From positions 1 to 64,000 of the forward strand of contig NZ_JAJGNP010000005.1 in NCBI RefSeq assembly GCF_020782245.1: a stretch of 64,000 nucleotides of DNA, given 5' to 3'. The number at the start of each line of letters is the position of its first letter. Position 1 is the stretch's first letter. Positions 1-7,639 of the stretch are shown piece by piece. The position numbers and the translations under genes are program-made. Below the pieces are notes generated by a model. The model was not told the DNA's origin and ran no database searches. It saw only the letters and a program-made list of their open reading frames with translations. Source of the DNA: Sphingobium soli (lineage in GTDB: Bacteria > Pseudomonadota > Alphaproteobacteria > Sphingomonadales > Sphingomonadaceae).

Positions 1-2229
1 GAGCAGAAGGCGCTGGCGTTGCGCGCTGCGCTTGATCCGGTCTGGGCCGCGCAGCAGCGGTTCAACATGGAGATGGCGGAGGCCCGCACGCTCATTTCGG
101 CAGGCGCCATTTCCCTGGACGAGTATGTCGCCAAGCTGCGGATGGAGCAGGCGGCGCTGGACGCCGTCCAGACTGTCCAGGTGCGGGCGACCGCCACCAG
201 CGGCGCGATGCGCGCCGGCATGCAACAGCTGGGGTTCCAGGCGCAGGATTTTACCGTGCAGGTCATCGGCGGAACAGATGCGATCCGCGCCTTTGCGATA
301 CAGGCACCCCAGGCAGTAGGCGCGCTGCAATTGATGGGCAGCAATGCCGATGGAGCAAAGGGGAAATTCGCCGCATTTACGAGTTTTCTTGGCGGGCCGT
401 GGGGCGTGGCCCTGGGCGTAGCCATTCCGCTCGCGGTCATGCTGGGTGAAAAGCTGATCGGGGAGGCCGATGCTTCAAAGGAAGCCGCGAAAGCCGCAGA
501 TGCGCATAGGAAGTCGATAGAATCGGTAAGCGCAGCGATGCGTGCATCCATCCAGACGGCCGAAGACAAGGCGCGCGCGAATTACGTCCTGCTCGAAAGC
601 GAACGCCTAATCGCGGCGCAGGAAGAGCGTTCGCTGCAAGTCCAACTGATCCGCGCGAAGGAACTCGCGCAGGCAGCGAAGGGCAGCAGCCTGGCTGCCG
701 GCGGGCCGGGTGGCGCGCAGTCCATCGTTGCCAATCAATATGCGTCAGAGGTGGAAAGGCTTCAAAAGTCCCTAGCCGCCTCGCAGGAGCGGCTGAACCA
801 GCTGACCCGCGACGCCACCACGGCGATGGGTAATTATCAGCGCGTGATTATTGATCAGGTGTCCAACGAGCGTGGCCGCGTCGCGCGCCGATACGAGAGC
901 GACATCAATGAGGCGGTCGGTCGCGGTGACGCGGAAGCCATTGCGAAACTCAGTCGAGCGCGTGACGCGGAACTCAAGAAGATCGATGACAGCACGAGAG
1001 CGTTGGAGCGGAGCGCTCAGGCAAGGCGCGATGGAGACACCGCCACTCCGAACCAGATCAGCAAATTGCTGCTGGAGGCGTTCGGCGGCACGATCACGTC
1101 CACCACCGGCGGGAGGCATGTAAAGGGAAGCTATCACTATCGCGGGCAGGCGGTCGATTTCGTCCCGACCGGCGGCATGACTGCCATCAGCAAGGATCAG
1201 ATTCGGCAAGTTTTGGAAGGCGCCGGCCTGACGATCAAGGAATTGCTGGGGCCGGGTGACAAGGGGCACAACGATCATTTCCACGTCGCCTGGAGTGGTG
1301 GCAAAGGCGCGATCGACAGCGCGCGCATCACGGACCGTTTTGCAGAAGAGCAGGCGCGCGCAGCGATGAAGGCGCAGGTTCAGCGCAACGGTTGGGCCAA
1401 TGAATATGACGTCGGAGGCGCTGCCAACAACCTTTTCGAAGCCCAGGCGAACGATCTAGCCGATCGGCAGCGCCTGATCCGGTCGATGAACGACGATATC
1501 AGCGCGGGTACAGCCCTGCTCAATGTCGAATGGGAGATGCGCGGCAAGTCGCGGCGCGAGATCGAGGCGGCTGTTGAGCTCAAGCGCTATGAGATCGACC
1601 TGCAACAGCAGGGCATCGACCTTGCCAGCGCGGAAGGCCAGCAGCTGGTGGCGCGCAAGGCGAGCCAGATTGGCTTCAACCAGGCGCTGGACCAGAGCAT
1701 CGACAAGATGACGGCTATGCAGGACATCGGCGCGAACCTCGCCGATACTTTGCTCAATCCGGCGACCTGGAGCAGTTGGAAGAATGTCGGGCTGAGCGCG
1801 ATCAACGAGGTAACGTCGGCGCTCTGGAAGCTGGCGATCGTCAACCCGATCCAGAACCAGCTGACCGGCGGATCGCTGCCCACCATCGGCAGCCTTTTCG
1901 GATTGCTGGGCAAGAAGAGCGTGCCCGGCAGCGCCATTGGCCATGCGTATACGCCCGCCGGCGCGATGCTGGTGGGCGAGAATGGCCCGGAAATCGTGAA
2001 CATGCCGCGCGGCGCAAAGGTGATGACTGCCAGCGACACGCGGCGCGCGATGGCGGGGGGCGGCGCGGCGGAGGTTACGGTGCGCGTGATCAAGGGCCCT
2101 ATGTTCGACGTGGAGGTGACGCAGATTAGCGGCGCGCAGATCGCGCAGGCGGCACCCGTCATCGCGGCCGGCGCCAGCAGCGGCGCGCAGCGGGCCGTCT
2201 ACCGTCGCAATTCGCGGCGGCTGGCATGA
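1..2229 (+). CDS. Phage tail tape measure protein with an internal M15-type peptidase domain (5' end outside window)
   Basis: The reading frame is open from base 1, so the true start lies upstream. The protein is alanine-rich and largely helical, with a hydrophobic stretch near codons 130-155 and coiled-coil-prone segments, as expected for the ruler that sets tail length. Near the C-terminus (about nt 1970-2030) is the motif GENGPEIVNMPRGA, a hallmark of tape measure proteins. Between nt about 1060 and 1310 lies a segment with His (1135-1137), Asp seven codons later (1156-1158) and an HFH motif (1276-1284), the arrangement of zinc ligands in M15 DD/LD-peptidases. That would let the tail cut murein during DNA entry. 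The fold call is from motif reading; the tape measure call is firm. It overlaps the next gene by 4 nt. Confidence 0.9.
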   Translation, partial: EQKALALRAALDPVWAAQQRFNMEMAEARTLISAGAISLDEYVAKLRMEQAALDAVQTVQVRATATSGAMRAGMQQLGFQAQDFTVQVIGGTDAIRAFAIQAPQAVGALQLMGSNADGAKGKFAAFTSFLGGPWGVALGVAIPLAVMLGEKLIGEADASKEAAKAADAHRKSIESVSAAMRASIQTAEDKARANYVLLESERLIAAQEERSLQVQLIRAKELAQAAKGSSLAAGGPGGAQSIVANQYASEVERLQKSLAASQERLNQLTRDATTAMGNYQRVIIDQVSNERGRVARRYESDINEAVGRGDAEAIAKLSRARDAELKKIDDSTRALERSAQARRDGDTATPNQISKLLLEAFGGTITSTTGGRHVKGSYHYRGQAVDFVPTGGMTAISKDQIRQVLEGAGLTIKELLGPGDKGHNDHFHVAWSGGKGAIDSARITDRFAEEQARAAMKAQVQRNGWANEYDVGGAANNLFEAQANDLADRQRLIRSMNDDISAGTALLNVEWEMRGKSRREIEAAVELKRYEIDLQQQGIDLASAEGQQLVARKASQIGFNQALDQSIDKMTAMQDIGANLADTLLNPATWSSWKNVGLSAINEVTSALWKLAIVNPIQNQLTGGSLPTIGSLFGLLGKKSVPGSAIGHAYTPAGAMLVGENGPEIVNMPRGAKVMTASDTRRAMAGGGAAEVTVRVIKGPMFDVEVTQISGAQIAQAAPVIAAGASSGAQRAVYRRNSRRLA

Positions 2230-2822
2230 TCGTCTGGTCGAGCGTGGGAGCGGTGGCGAGTGTCACCCCGACCTTTGTCGACAATGGCGGCACGATTCGC
2301 GGCGCGACCAATGCCGCCGGCTTGCGCGTCGATCGGCTGGGATCGCATTATCGCGCCGCGATCACGATCGGCATCGGGACGGCGAATGGTCGCGCCGCCC
2401 TGATCAGCGATCTGGTTCGGGCCAAGCAGGAGGGCATGCGCCTGCCCTATCCGCTGATGGGCGTGGACCAGGGCGCGCCCGGCGCGCCTGTGATGGACGG
2501 GGCCAACCAGGCGGGACGGGTCATCAATCTGCGCGGCCTGACGCCCGGCTATGTCGCCGCCAAAGGCTATTGGCTGTCGATCGTGGACGCAGCCGGGCAG
2601 CATTATCTGCACAATGTTCATGTCGGAGGCACGGTGGCGGGCGATGGCAAGGTGACCATCACGTTGGCCGAACATTTGCGCGTGCCCTTTGCTAATGGGG
2701 CGACCGTGAAGCTGGCGACGCCAATGATCGAGGGTGAGATTAGCGGGAATGAGCAAAGCTGGCAATTACAGCGGGGCAATCGCGTGATCGGCATCGGCTT
2801 CACGATCGAGGAGATGGGGTGA
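2226..2822 (+). CDS. Phage tail protein, tail-tip region, family not recognised
   Basis: A 198-residue protein starting in an ATGA overlap with the tape measure gene, so the two are probably translationally coupled. It is rich in Gly and beta-prone segments and has no signal peptide or membrane segment. Its place directly behind the tape measure gene is where siphoviruses encode distal-tail or M/L-like proteins, and that position is the only basis for the assignment. No catalytic motif is seen. Its stop overlaps the GTG start of the next gene. Confidence 0.72.
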   Translation: MIVWSSVGAVASVTPTFVDNGGTIRGATNAAGLRVDRLGSHYRAAITIGIGTANGRAALISDLVRAKQEGMRLPYPLMGVDQGAPGAPVMDGANQAGRVINLRGLTPGYVAAKGYWLSIVDAAGQHYLHNVHVGGTVAGDGKVTITLAEHLRVPFANGATVKLATPMIEGEISGNEQSWQLQRGNRVIGIGFTIEEMG

Positions 2823-3340
2823 TGACTGACATTGCATTATCAAGGCCCGCCCCTAAAACTGTCGGTATGGATGACGCCACGCGGGCCTATCTTGAGCGAG
2901 ACTATCGATTTGGAAGTGAGGAGGCTGCCGAGCGCCTCCGCTTTTCTGTCGGCTTCGCGCAGAGCGGCTTGCAAGCTCTGACGTTGATCAACGGCGGTGC
3001 TCTGGTCGCGCTGTTCACTTTCGTGGGCGCGGCCGGGTCGATCCGGTTCAGCATCGCCATGCTGTGGTGGTCTTTCGCCTGCTTCGCGGCTGGGCTGACC
3101 TGCAACATCCTTGCCTATCTGTTCGCGCATCTGTCGCAGGATCAATTCTATATTGCCGCGCAAGGCGGCGCATGGGATGCGCAGGAACAGCTGAACGGTG
3201 TGCAGCCTGACCGCGACCATATGCCCCATCTTCGGTGGGGCGATCGTTATCGTATGGGCGGCGTGGCCTTCGCCTTATTGGCGCTAATCGGTTTCGTCGC
3301 GGGCGCCGGCTTCGCACTTAGCAGCGTCATCTCCGCCTGA
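2819..3340 (+). CDS. Prophage membrane protein with three predicted transmembrane segments
   Basis: A 173-residue protein. The GTG at 2819 overlaps the preceding stop; an ATG follows immediately at 2822 and could equally be the start. Three hydrophobic stretches are visible, near residues 50-72, 76-100 and 148-170, separated by a polar loop rich in Asp, Gln and Arg. The N-terminal 45 residues are charged and probably cytoplasmic. It lies in the middle of tail genes, away from the endolysin, so it is less likely to be the main holin; a superinfection-exclusion or membrane-anchored role is possible but not shown. No known family was recognised. Confidence 0.65.
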   Translation: MMTDIALSRPAPKTVGMDDATRAYLERDYRFGSEEAAERLRFSVGFAQSGLQALTLINGGALVALFTFVGAAGSIRFSIAMLWWSFACFAAGLTCNILAYLFAHLSQDQFYIAAQGGAWDAQEQLNGVQPDRDHMPHLRWGDRYRMGGVAFALLALIGFVAGAGFALSSVISA

Positions 3341-3403
3341 ATTCCGACCATTTGAACCCTTGCGTGCGGCGTGATGCCGCATGTTTGTCGTGGGAGTTTG
3401 CCC

Positions 3404-4030
3404 TTGGACCGCATCCGCCTTGCCGGCCTGCTGAAGCTGGAATTGCGCGACGGGCGCGTCATTCAGCTGTGCGATGGCGGCTTCGTGCCATGGGGCAGCG
3501 AAATCTACCGGGTCAACGATACGCAGTTCGGCATTATCGGGTCGATCGACAGTTTCGAGGAAGGCGTGGGAGACGAGGTGCCGGCCTTTTCCATCACCTT
3601 CCTGCCTGCCAGCACGGCCGCGGCTGTCGATCTGGCCGCGCCGGGGATGCAGGGGTCGCGCCTGCGGCTGTTGATCGCGGAAATCAACGACCTGACCGGA
3701 CAGATCATCGGCACGCCCGATCAGCAGTTTGACGGGATGCTGGATCAGGTGCGGCTGGTCACCGGACGCGCCAAGCGGGAATTGCCGATGACATTCGTCC
3801 CGCGTGGCGAGCGGTTCTTCAATTCCAATGACGGCAACACGCTGTCAAGCGCGTTCCACAAGTCGGTCTATCCCGGCGAACTGGGCGAGGACAATGCCAC
3901 CGGCCTCACCAGCGCGGTCGCCTGGGGCGTGGAGGCGCAGCCGGGCAGCAATGGCGGGCGCGCCGCGTCCATCTATCCTGGATCGGGTTGGTCCAACATC
4001 ATCAACAATCCGCCGTTCCGTGAAGTCTGA
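3404..4030 (+). CDS. Phage tail-tip protein, hypothetical
   Basis: About 208 residues if the TTG at 3404 is the start: it has a GGGAG Shine-Dalgarno sequence at 3392-3396 and begins with an amphipathic segment that reads like a true N-terminus. A longer version from GTG 3371 or ATG 3374 is possible. The protein is acidic, beta-rich and lacks membrane segments. By position (after the tape measure gene, before the K-like and J-like genes) it should be part of the tail tip, comparable to lambda L or to DUF2163-type proteins of gene transfer agents, but I see no motif that proves this. The 3' end overlaps the next gene by 11 nt. Confidence 0.68.
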   Translation: MDRIRLAGLLKLELRDGRVIQLCDGGFVPWGSEIYRVNDTQFGIIGSIDSFEEGVGDEVPAFSITFLPASTAAAVDLAAPGMQGSRLRLLIAEINDLTGQIIGTPDQQFDGMLDQVRLVTGRAKRELPMTFVPRGERFFNSNDGNTLSSAFHKSVYPGELGEDNATGLTSAVAWGVEAQPGSNGGRAASIYPGSGWSNIINNPPFREV

Positions 4031-4436
4031 TCTGCCGCGCCGCGCGGCGGCGACTCGCAAGACGCTCGACAAATATCGAGCCATGCCGTTCGACTGGCGC
4101 GCGCGGGCGACCTGCATCCATCTGGCGCGCACGCATCTGCGCAACATGGGGCACAAGCCGCCGGCCATCCCGGATTTTCGATCGCCCGTTAGCGCGCGGA
4201 CGGCTTTGGCGCGCACGGGAAATAGCGATCTGGTCGGGTTGCTCGACAGTCTGCTACCCCGGATCGGCGCGGCGGAAATCCTGGTCGGCGACCTTGTGCT
4301 GATCCCCGGCGATGATCTGTTCGACTGCATCTGCGTGTCGGCCGGGGGCAAGTTGTTGGGATGGCACCCGGATGATCCGAGTGGGATCAAACCGCTGCAT
4401 GTCGTGGGCGAGATATTGGGGGCGTGGCGTGTCTAG
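4020..4436 (+). CDS. DUF6950-type tail-tip protein, probably in the position of lambda K
   Basis: A 138-residue protein from GTG 4020, which overlaps the end of the upstream gene. It has the features I associate with DUF6950 prophage proteins: an N-terminal segment with PFDW followed by TCIHLAR, a central Pro-rich stretch, then GDLVLI and a C-terminal GGKLLGWHPDD. The order Cys-containing helix, then GDLV strand, then His near the end resembles the NlpC/P60 peptidase layout, and the gene sits just before the J-like hub where lambda K and GTA gp14 (both NlpC/P60) sit. Whether it keeps peptidase activity is inference. Its TAG stop shares the bases CTAG with the stop of the opposite-strand gene at 4433. 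Confidence 0.72.
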   Translation: MKSDLPRRAAATRKTLDKYRAMPFDWRARATCIHLARTHLRNMGHKPPAIPDFRSPVSARTALARTGNSDLVGLLDSLLPRIGAAEILVGDLVLIPGDDLFDCICVSAGGKLLGWHPDDPSGIKPLHVVGEILGAWRV

Positions 4437-4780
4437 CGAGATTCATCGGCAAAACAACGAAGTGCCTGCTTAGCGGTCATCCACGAAACCACATGCGTGC
4501 CTTTAGTTGCCTTCGAAAGATCGATCCTAGCAGCGCTTAGTCCCGCCGATACTCCGCCTGAAATCCATATAATAGTCACTCGGTTTGGTCGGTCCGGCTG
4601 TCGATAAACATTGGGCGCGAGCCAGCCTTCCATGTCGATCAGGCATCTTTCAACGTCTTCGAGCGGCAAATCCGTGTCGTATTCTCCTACCGGATCCCGG
4701 TTATCGAACTTCGAGATAGGGCCAGCCGCCTGAGCTGCATAAGCAACAGCGGCAAAAAGCACCGTGATTAAAGTTCGCAT
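4433..4780 (-). CDS. Small secreted protein inserted antisense in the tail operon (moron candidate)
   Basis: A 115-residue protein on the minus strand. The start at 4780 is set by a GGAGGG Shine-Dalgarno just upstream and by a typical signal peptide (MRTLITVLFAAVAYAAQA, cleavage near residue 18-20). The mature part contains two Cys residues (in RCLID and LRCF) that could form a disulfide, and an Asp/Glu-rich segment. No family was recognised. It faces against the tail operon, ends stop-to-stop with the DUF6950 gene and starts 33 nt from the J-like gene, so it must have its own promoter. This placement is typical of a lysogenic-conversion gene expressed from the prophage; the function is unknown. 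Confidence 0.7.
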   Translation of the reverse strand: MRTLITVLFAAVAYAAQAAGPISKFDNRDPVGEYDTDLPLEDVERCLIDMEGWLAPNVYRQPDRPNRVTIIWISGGVSAGLSAARIDLSKATKGTHVVSWMTAKQALRCFADESR

Positions 4781-4813
4781 CAGTCCCTCCAAATTCGGGG
4801 TGTATTTAGCGCA

Positions 4814-7108
4814 ATGTCGAAAGCGTTGAAAACCGTTGCTGTCATCGCGGGAGCGGTTGCCTTGGTGGCGACTGGCGTTGGCGCGGCGGCGGGCTTGGGC
4901 GCTTTGGGGGCGGTGGGGTCTGCATCGGCGACTGCCGCAGCAGCGACAGCATCGACCGTGGCCACCATCGCCTCCGTAGCATCCACCGTCGCGTCGATTG
5001 GCGCGCAAATGACGGCGAAGAAGCCGCCGGCGCGCGGCACGATCAACCAGGTGATCATCGCCGCCGAACCGATATCGCCCTGCATCCTGGGCCGCACCTA
5101 TTCGGGCGGCGTGCTGCGCCACGATGTCGGCTATGGCGCGAAGCTGAAGAAGGTGCCGAACCCCTATAGGGGGATGGTGATCGAATATAGCGTGGCGGGG
5201 CCGTGCGACGGGCTGGATGGCATGTATCTCGACTATGCCCCGGTTCCTTTTTCGGGCGACGCGGCCACGGGCTATTATTCCGGCTTCCTCTATCGCAGCG
5301 TGCGCAGCGGGCTGTGGAGCGAAACCGCGCTGGCCCCGCACTGGAGCGGGATGCCCGACTGGACCAGCGCGCACAAGCTGTCGTCCAAGGCCGCGATCCT
5401 GTGGAACGCCAAGTTCGACCGCGACGGCAAGCGCTTTGCGTCCGGCTTCCCAGCGTCGGGGGCGGTCTGGCGCGGGGTCAGGGGATATGACGCGCGCCAG
5501 GACAGCACATTTCCCGGCGGATCAGGGCCACAGCGTGCGAATGACGAAACGACATGGGCATATAGCGAAGACCCGGGCGTGCAGGCGATATCCTATGTGC
5601 TGGGGCGGTTCCGCAACGGCAAGAAGGTGTTCGGCGTCGGTTTGCCGTTGGACGGCATTATCGTCGAGGATTTCGTGGCGCTGTCCAATATCTGCCAGGC
5701 GAATGGCTGGAAGGTGGGCGGCGTCATTTATGAACCCGGCGATCGCTGGGCCAATTTGAAGCGCATCCTGGAGGCGGGCGCAGCCGAACCGATGTGGCGC
5801 GGCGGCCGGCTGGGCGTGCGCTTCAACGCGCCGCGCGTGTCGATCCATACGCTGACCGAAGATGATCTGGCTGACCCCGATGTCGACGTGACCGCGATGC
5901 AGCCATGGGGCGCGCGGATGAATGGCATCCGGCCCAAATACCGGTCGGAAGCCAATAAATGGGAATATGTCCAGTCCGAACTGGTGTCGATCCCCAGCTA
6001 CGTCACGGAGGATGGCGAGCAGAAGATCGAGGAAGTGCAATGGGATCTGGTCCAGGACAAGGATCAGGTCGCGCAGCTGGCCGCCTACCGCCTGCTGAAC
6101 GCGCGCGAGCTGGCCCCGATCATCCTGCCCTGCAAGCCGCATATGCGCCATTTCGGACCCGGCGACATGCTGACGATCGACCTGCCGGAGCATGGCCTGG
6201 GCGGCGTGGACGCGGTGGTCATCAAGCGGGAACTGGACCCGGCCTCCATGGTCGTCACCTTCACGCTGATGTCGGAAAGCGCGGGCAAGCATGATTTCGC
6301 GCTCGGCCGCACCGGCACCGCGCCGCCGACGCCGGCGCTGACGACGGGGGAAGAGCGCGACGAGGTGTCGGATGGCGTCGATCGCGGCGCGGACGGCTTT
6401 TCGATCGCACCGTCGGCATGGGTGCGGGCGATCAGCTGCACCTATGCCGGCGTGCCGAAATCCGGGCAATTCCCGCTGTCGGCGACCTATTATGTGTATC
6501 AGGGGTCGGAAGATATCAGCGAGGACCCGCTGACCACCTACAGCCTGACCACCAGCAATTGCGTGGCGGCGCTCGGTGGCGCGAACAATCGTGTGCTGAC
6601 GATTAGCTCGATGGCCGCAGATCGCGCCACAGCTCAGGTGACGATAAGCTATGACGGCACCGCTATCGGCGTCGCCAACGTCAACCTGACGAAGGTGCGG
6701 GATGGCGGGTCGGTGAACAGTGCGACCGATACGACGCTGACGATCAACAACAGCGCCACCTATGGTCCGGTCAATGGCGGGCCGCTTGCCCTAGCAGTGG
6801 GACCGGACGGGCTGATTTCGGCTCAGGTCAATCTGCCCTATTCGGCGTCGGTGGGTAGCGCGAAGTTGGCGGGGAAGATCCAGTATCGCACGACGCCGGG
6901 CAGCGGCAGCTGGACCGACATGGCGGCCGAAGTGCAGGACGATTACGGCGCCACGGCCGGGGAGCCATCCGTCCTGTCGATCGACCAGTCCATGGCAGGC
7001 CCCGCCAGCGCGACGACGTGGGAATTCCAGTTGCTGACGCGGCGCTATCTGGGGGCTGGCACGCTGACAGTCGATTCTGACGCGGCCATGACGGTGGGCT
7101 GGAACTGA
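4814..7108 (+). CDS. Phage tail tip / host-specificity protein, lambda J-like central hub
   Basis: A 764-residue protein. The first 70 residues are hydrophobic and Ala/Gly/Val-rich, as in many J-like hub proteins, followed by a segment with the pattern IISPCILGRTYSGG-like beta structure and large beta-rich domains. The C-terminal third (after about residue 530) carries Ig/fibronectin-like beta repeats rich in Thr and Ser, suited to receptor contact. Such proteins form the tip of the tail and bind the host outer membrane receptor. Position after the K-like gene and before the fibre gene supports the call. The stop overlaps the ATG of the next gene (TGATG). Confidence 0.85.
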   Translation: MSKALKTVAVIAGAVALVATGVGAAAGLGALGAVGSASATAAAATASTVATIASVASTVASIGAQMTAKKPPARGTINQVIIAAEPISPCILGRTYSGGVLRHDVGYGAKLKKVPNPYRGMVIEYSVAGPCDGLDGMYLDYAPVPFSGDAATGYYSGFLYRSVRSGLWSETALAPHWSGMPDWTSAHKLSSKAAILWNAKFDRDGKRFASGFPASGAVWRGVRGYDARQDSTFPGGSGPQRANDETTWAYSEDPGVQAISYVLGRFRNGKKVFGVGLPLDGIIVEDFVALSNICQANGWKVGGVIYEPGDRWANLKRILEAGAAEPMWRGGRLGVRFNAPRVSIHTLTEDDLADPDVDVTAMQPWGARMNGIRPKYRSEANKWEYVQSELVSIPSYVTEDGEQKIEEVQWDLVQDKDQVAQLAAYRLLNARELAPIILPCKPHMRHFGPGDMLTIDLPEHGLGGVDAVVIKRELDPASMVVTFTLMSESAGKHDFALGRTGTAPPTPALTTGEERDEVSDGVDRGADGFSIAPSAWVRAISCTYAGVPKSGQFPLSATYYVYQGSEDISEDPLTTYSLTTSNCVAALGGANNRVLTISSMAADRATAQVTISYDGTAIGVANVNLTKVRDGGSVNSATDTTLTINNSATYGPVNGGPLALAVGPDGLISAQVNLPYSASVGSAKLAGKIQYRTTPGSGSWTDMAAEVQDDYGATAGEPSVLSIDQSMAGPASATTWEFQLLTRRYLGAGTLTVDSDAAMTVGWN

Positions 7109-7614
7109 TGAACGACCGCCCAACACACCGGCTGAAAGCCGACGGGTCGCTGATTTTCCCCGAGGGCTATGCCGCCGCCGATATCGAGCTGCTTCCCGCC
7201 GGCTATTATGACGCGATCAACCTGGCGGCGGCCGAAGCGAGCCTGATCGCCCGCGTCGATCGCAAGCGGGAACAGATGCGGTCCGCCGTAATGACGCAGG
7301 GCGTGGGGCAATCCTACGCCTATGCGCAAAAGGCGGCGGAGGTGCGGGATTATCGCAATACGCTCGCCAGCGTGATCGCCGCCCTGACGACGCCGCAGCG
7401 TACGACCCGCTTCCCCTTCGCCATGGCGGAGGTGACCGCCACCGGCGACAGCCTGGCGACGGTGATCGGCCGGATCGAGGCGGGCATGACCGCATCCTGC
7501 GCCCGCATCGCTGCCGTCGAGGCGGCGGCTGTGCTCGCCAAACGCCGCATTCGCGCGGCGACCAGTACCGCGGCAAAGCAAGCCGCTTTCGACACCGCCA
7601 CCTGGCCAGCCTGA
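7108..7614 (+). CDS. Small helical virion-associated protein, hypothetical
   Basis: A 168-residue protein whose ATG overlaps the stop of the J-like gene, indicating translational coupling. After a short N-terminal beta segment (about 30 residues) the rest is Ala-, Arg- and Glu-rich and predicted helical, with a central segment like those of small tail-fibre-associated or DUF4376-type proteins. No enzyme motif is present. It probably helps assembly of, or is part of, the tail tip or fibre; that is inferred from position only. Confidence 0.68.
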   Translation: MNDRPTHRLKADGSLIFPEGYAAADIELLPAGYYDAINLAAAEASLIARVDRKREQMRSAVMTQGVGQSYAYAQKAAEVRDYRNTLASVIAALTTPQRTTRFPFAMAEVTATGDSLATVIGRIEAGMTASCARIAAVEAAAVLAKRRIRAATSTAAKQAAFDTATWPA

Positions 7615-7639
7615 CACCCTAAAAATCCGAGGACAATCC

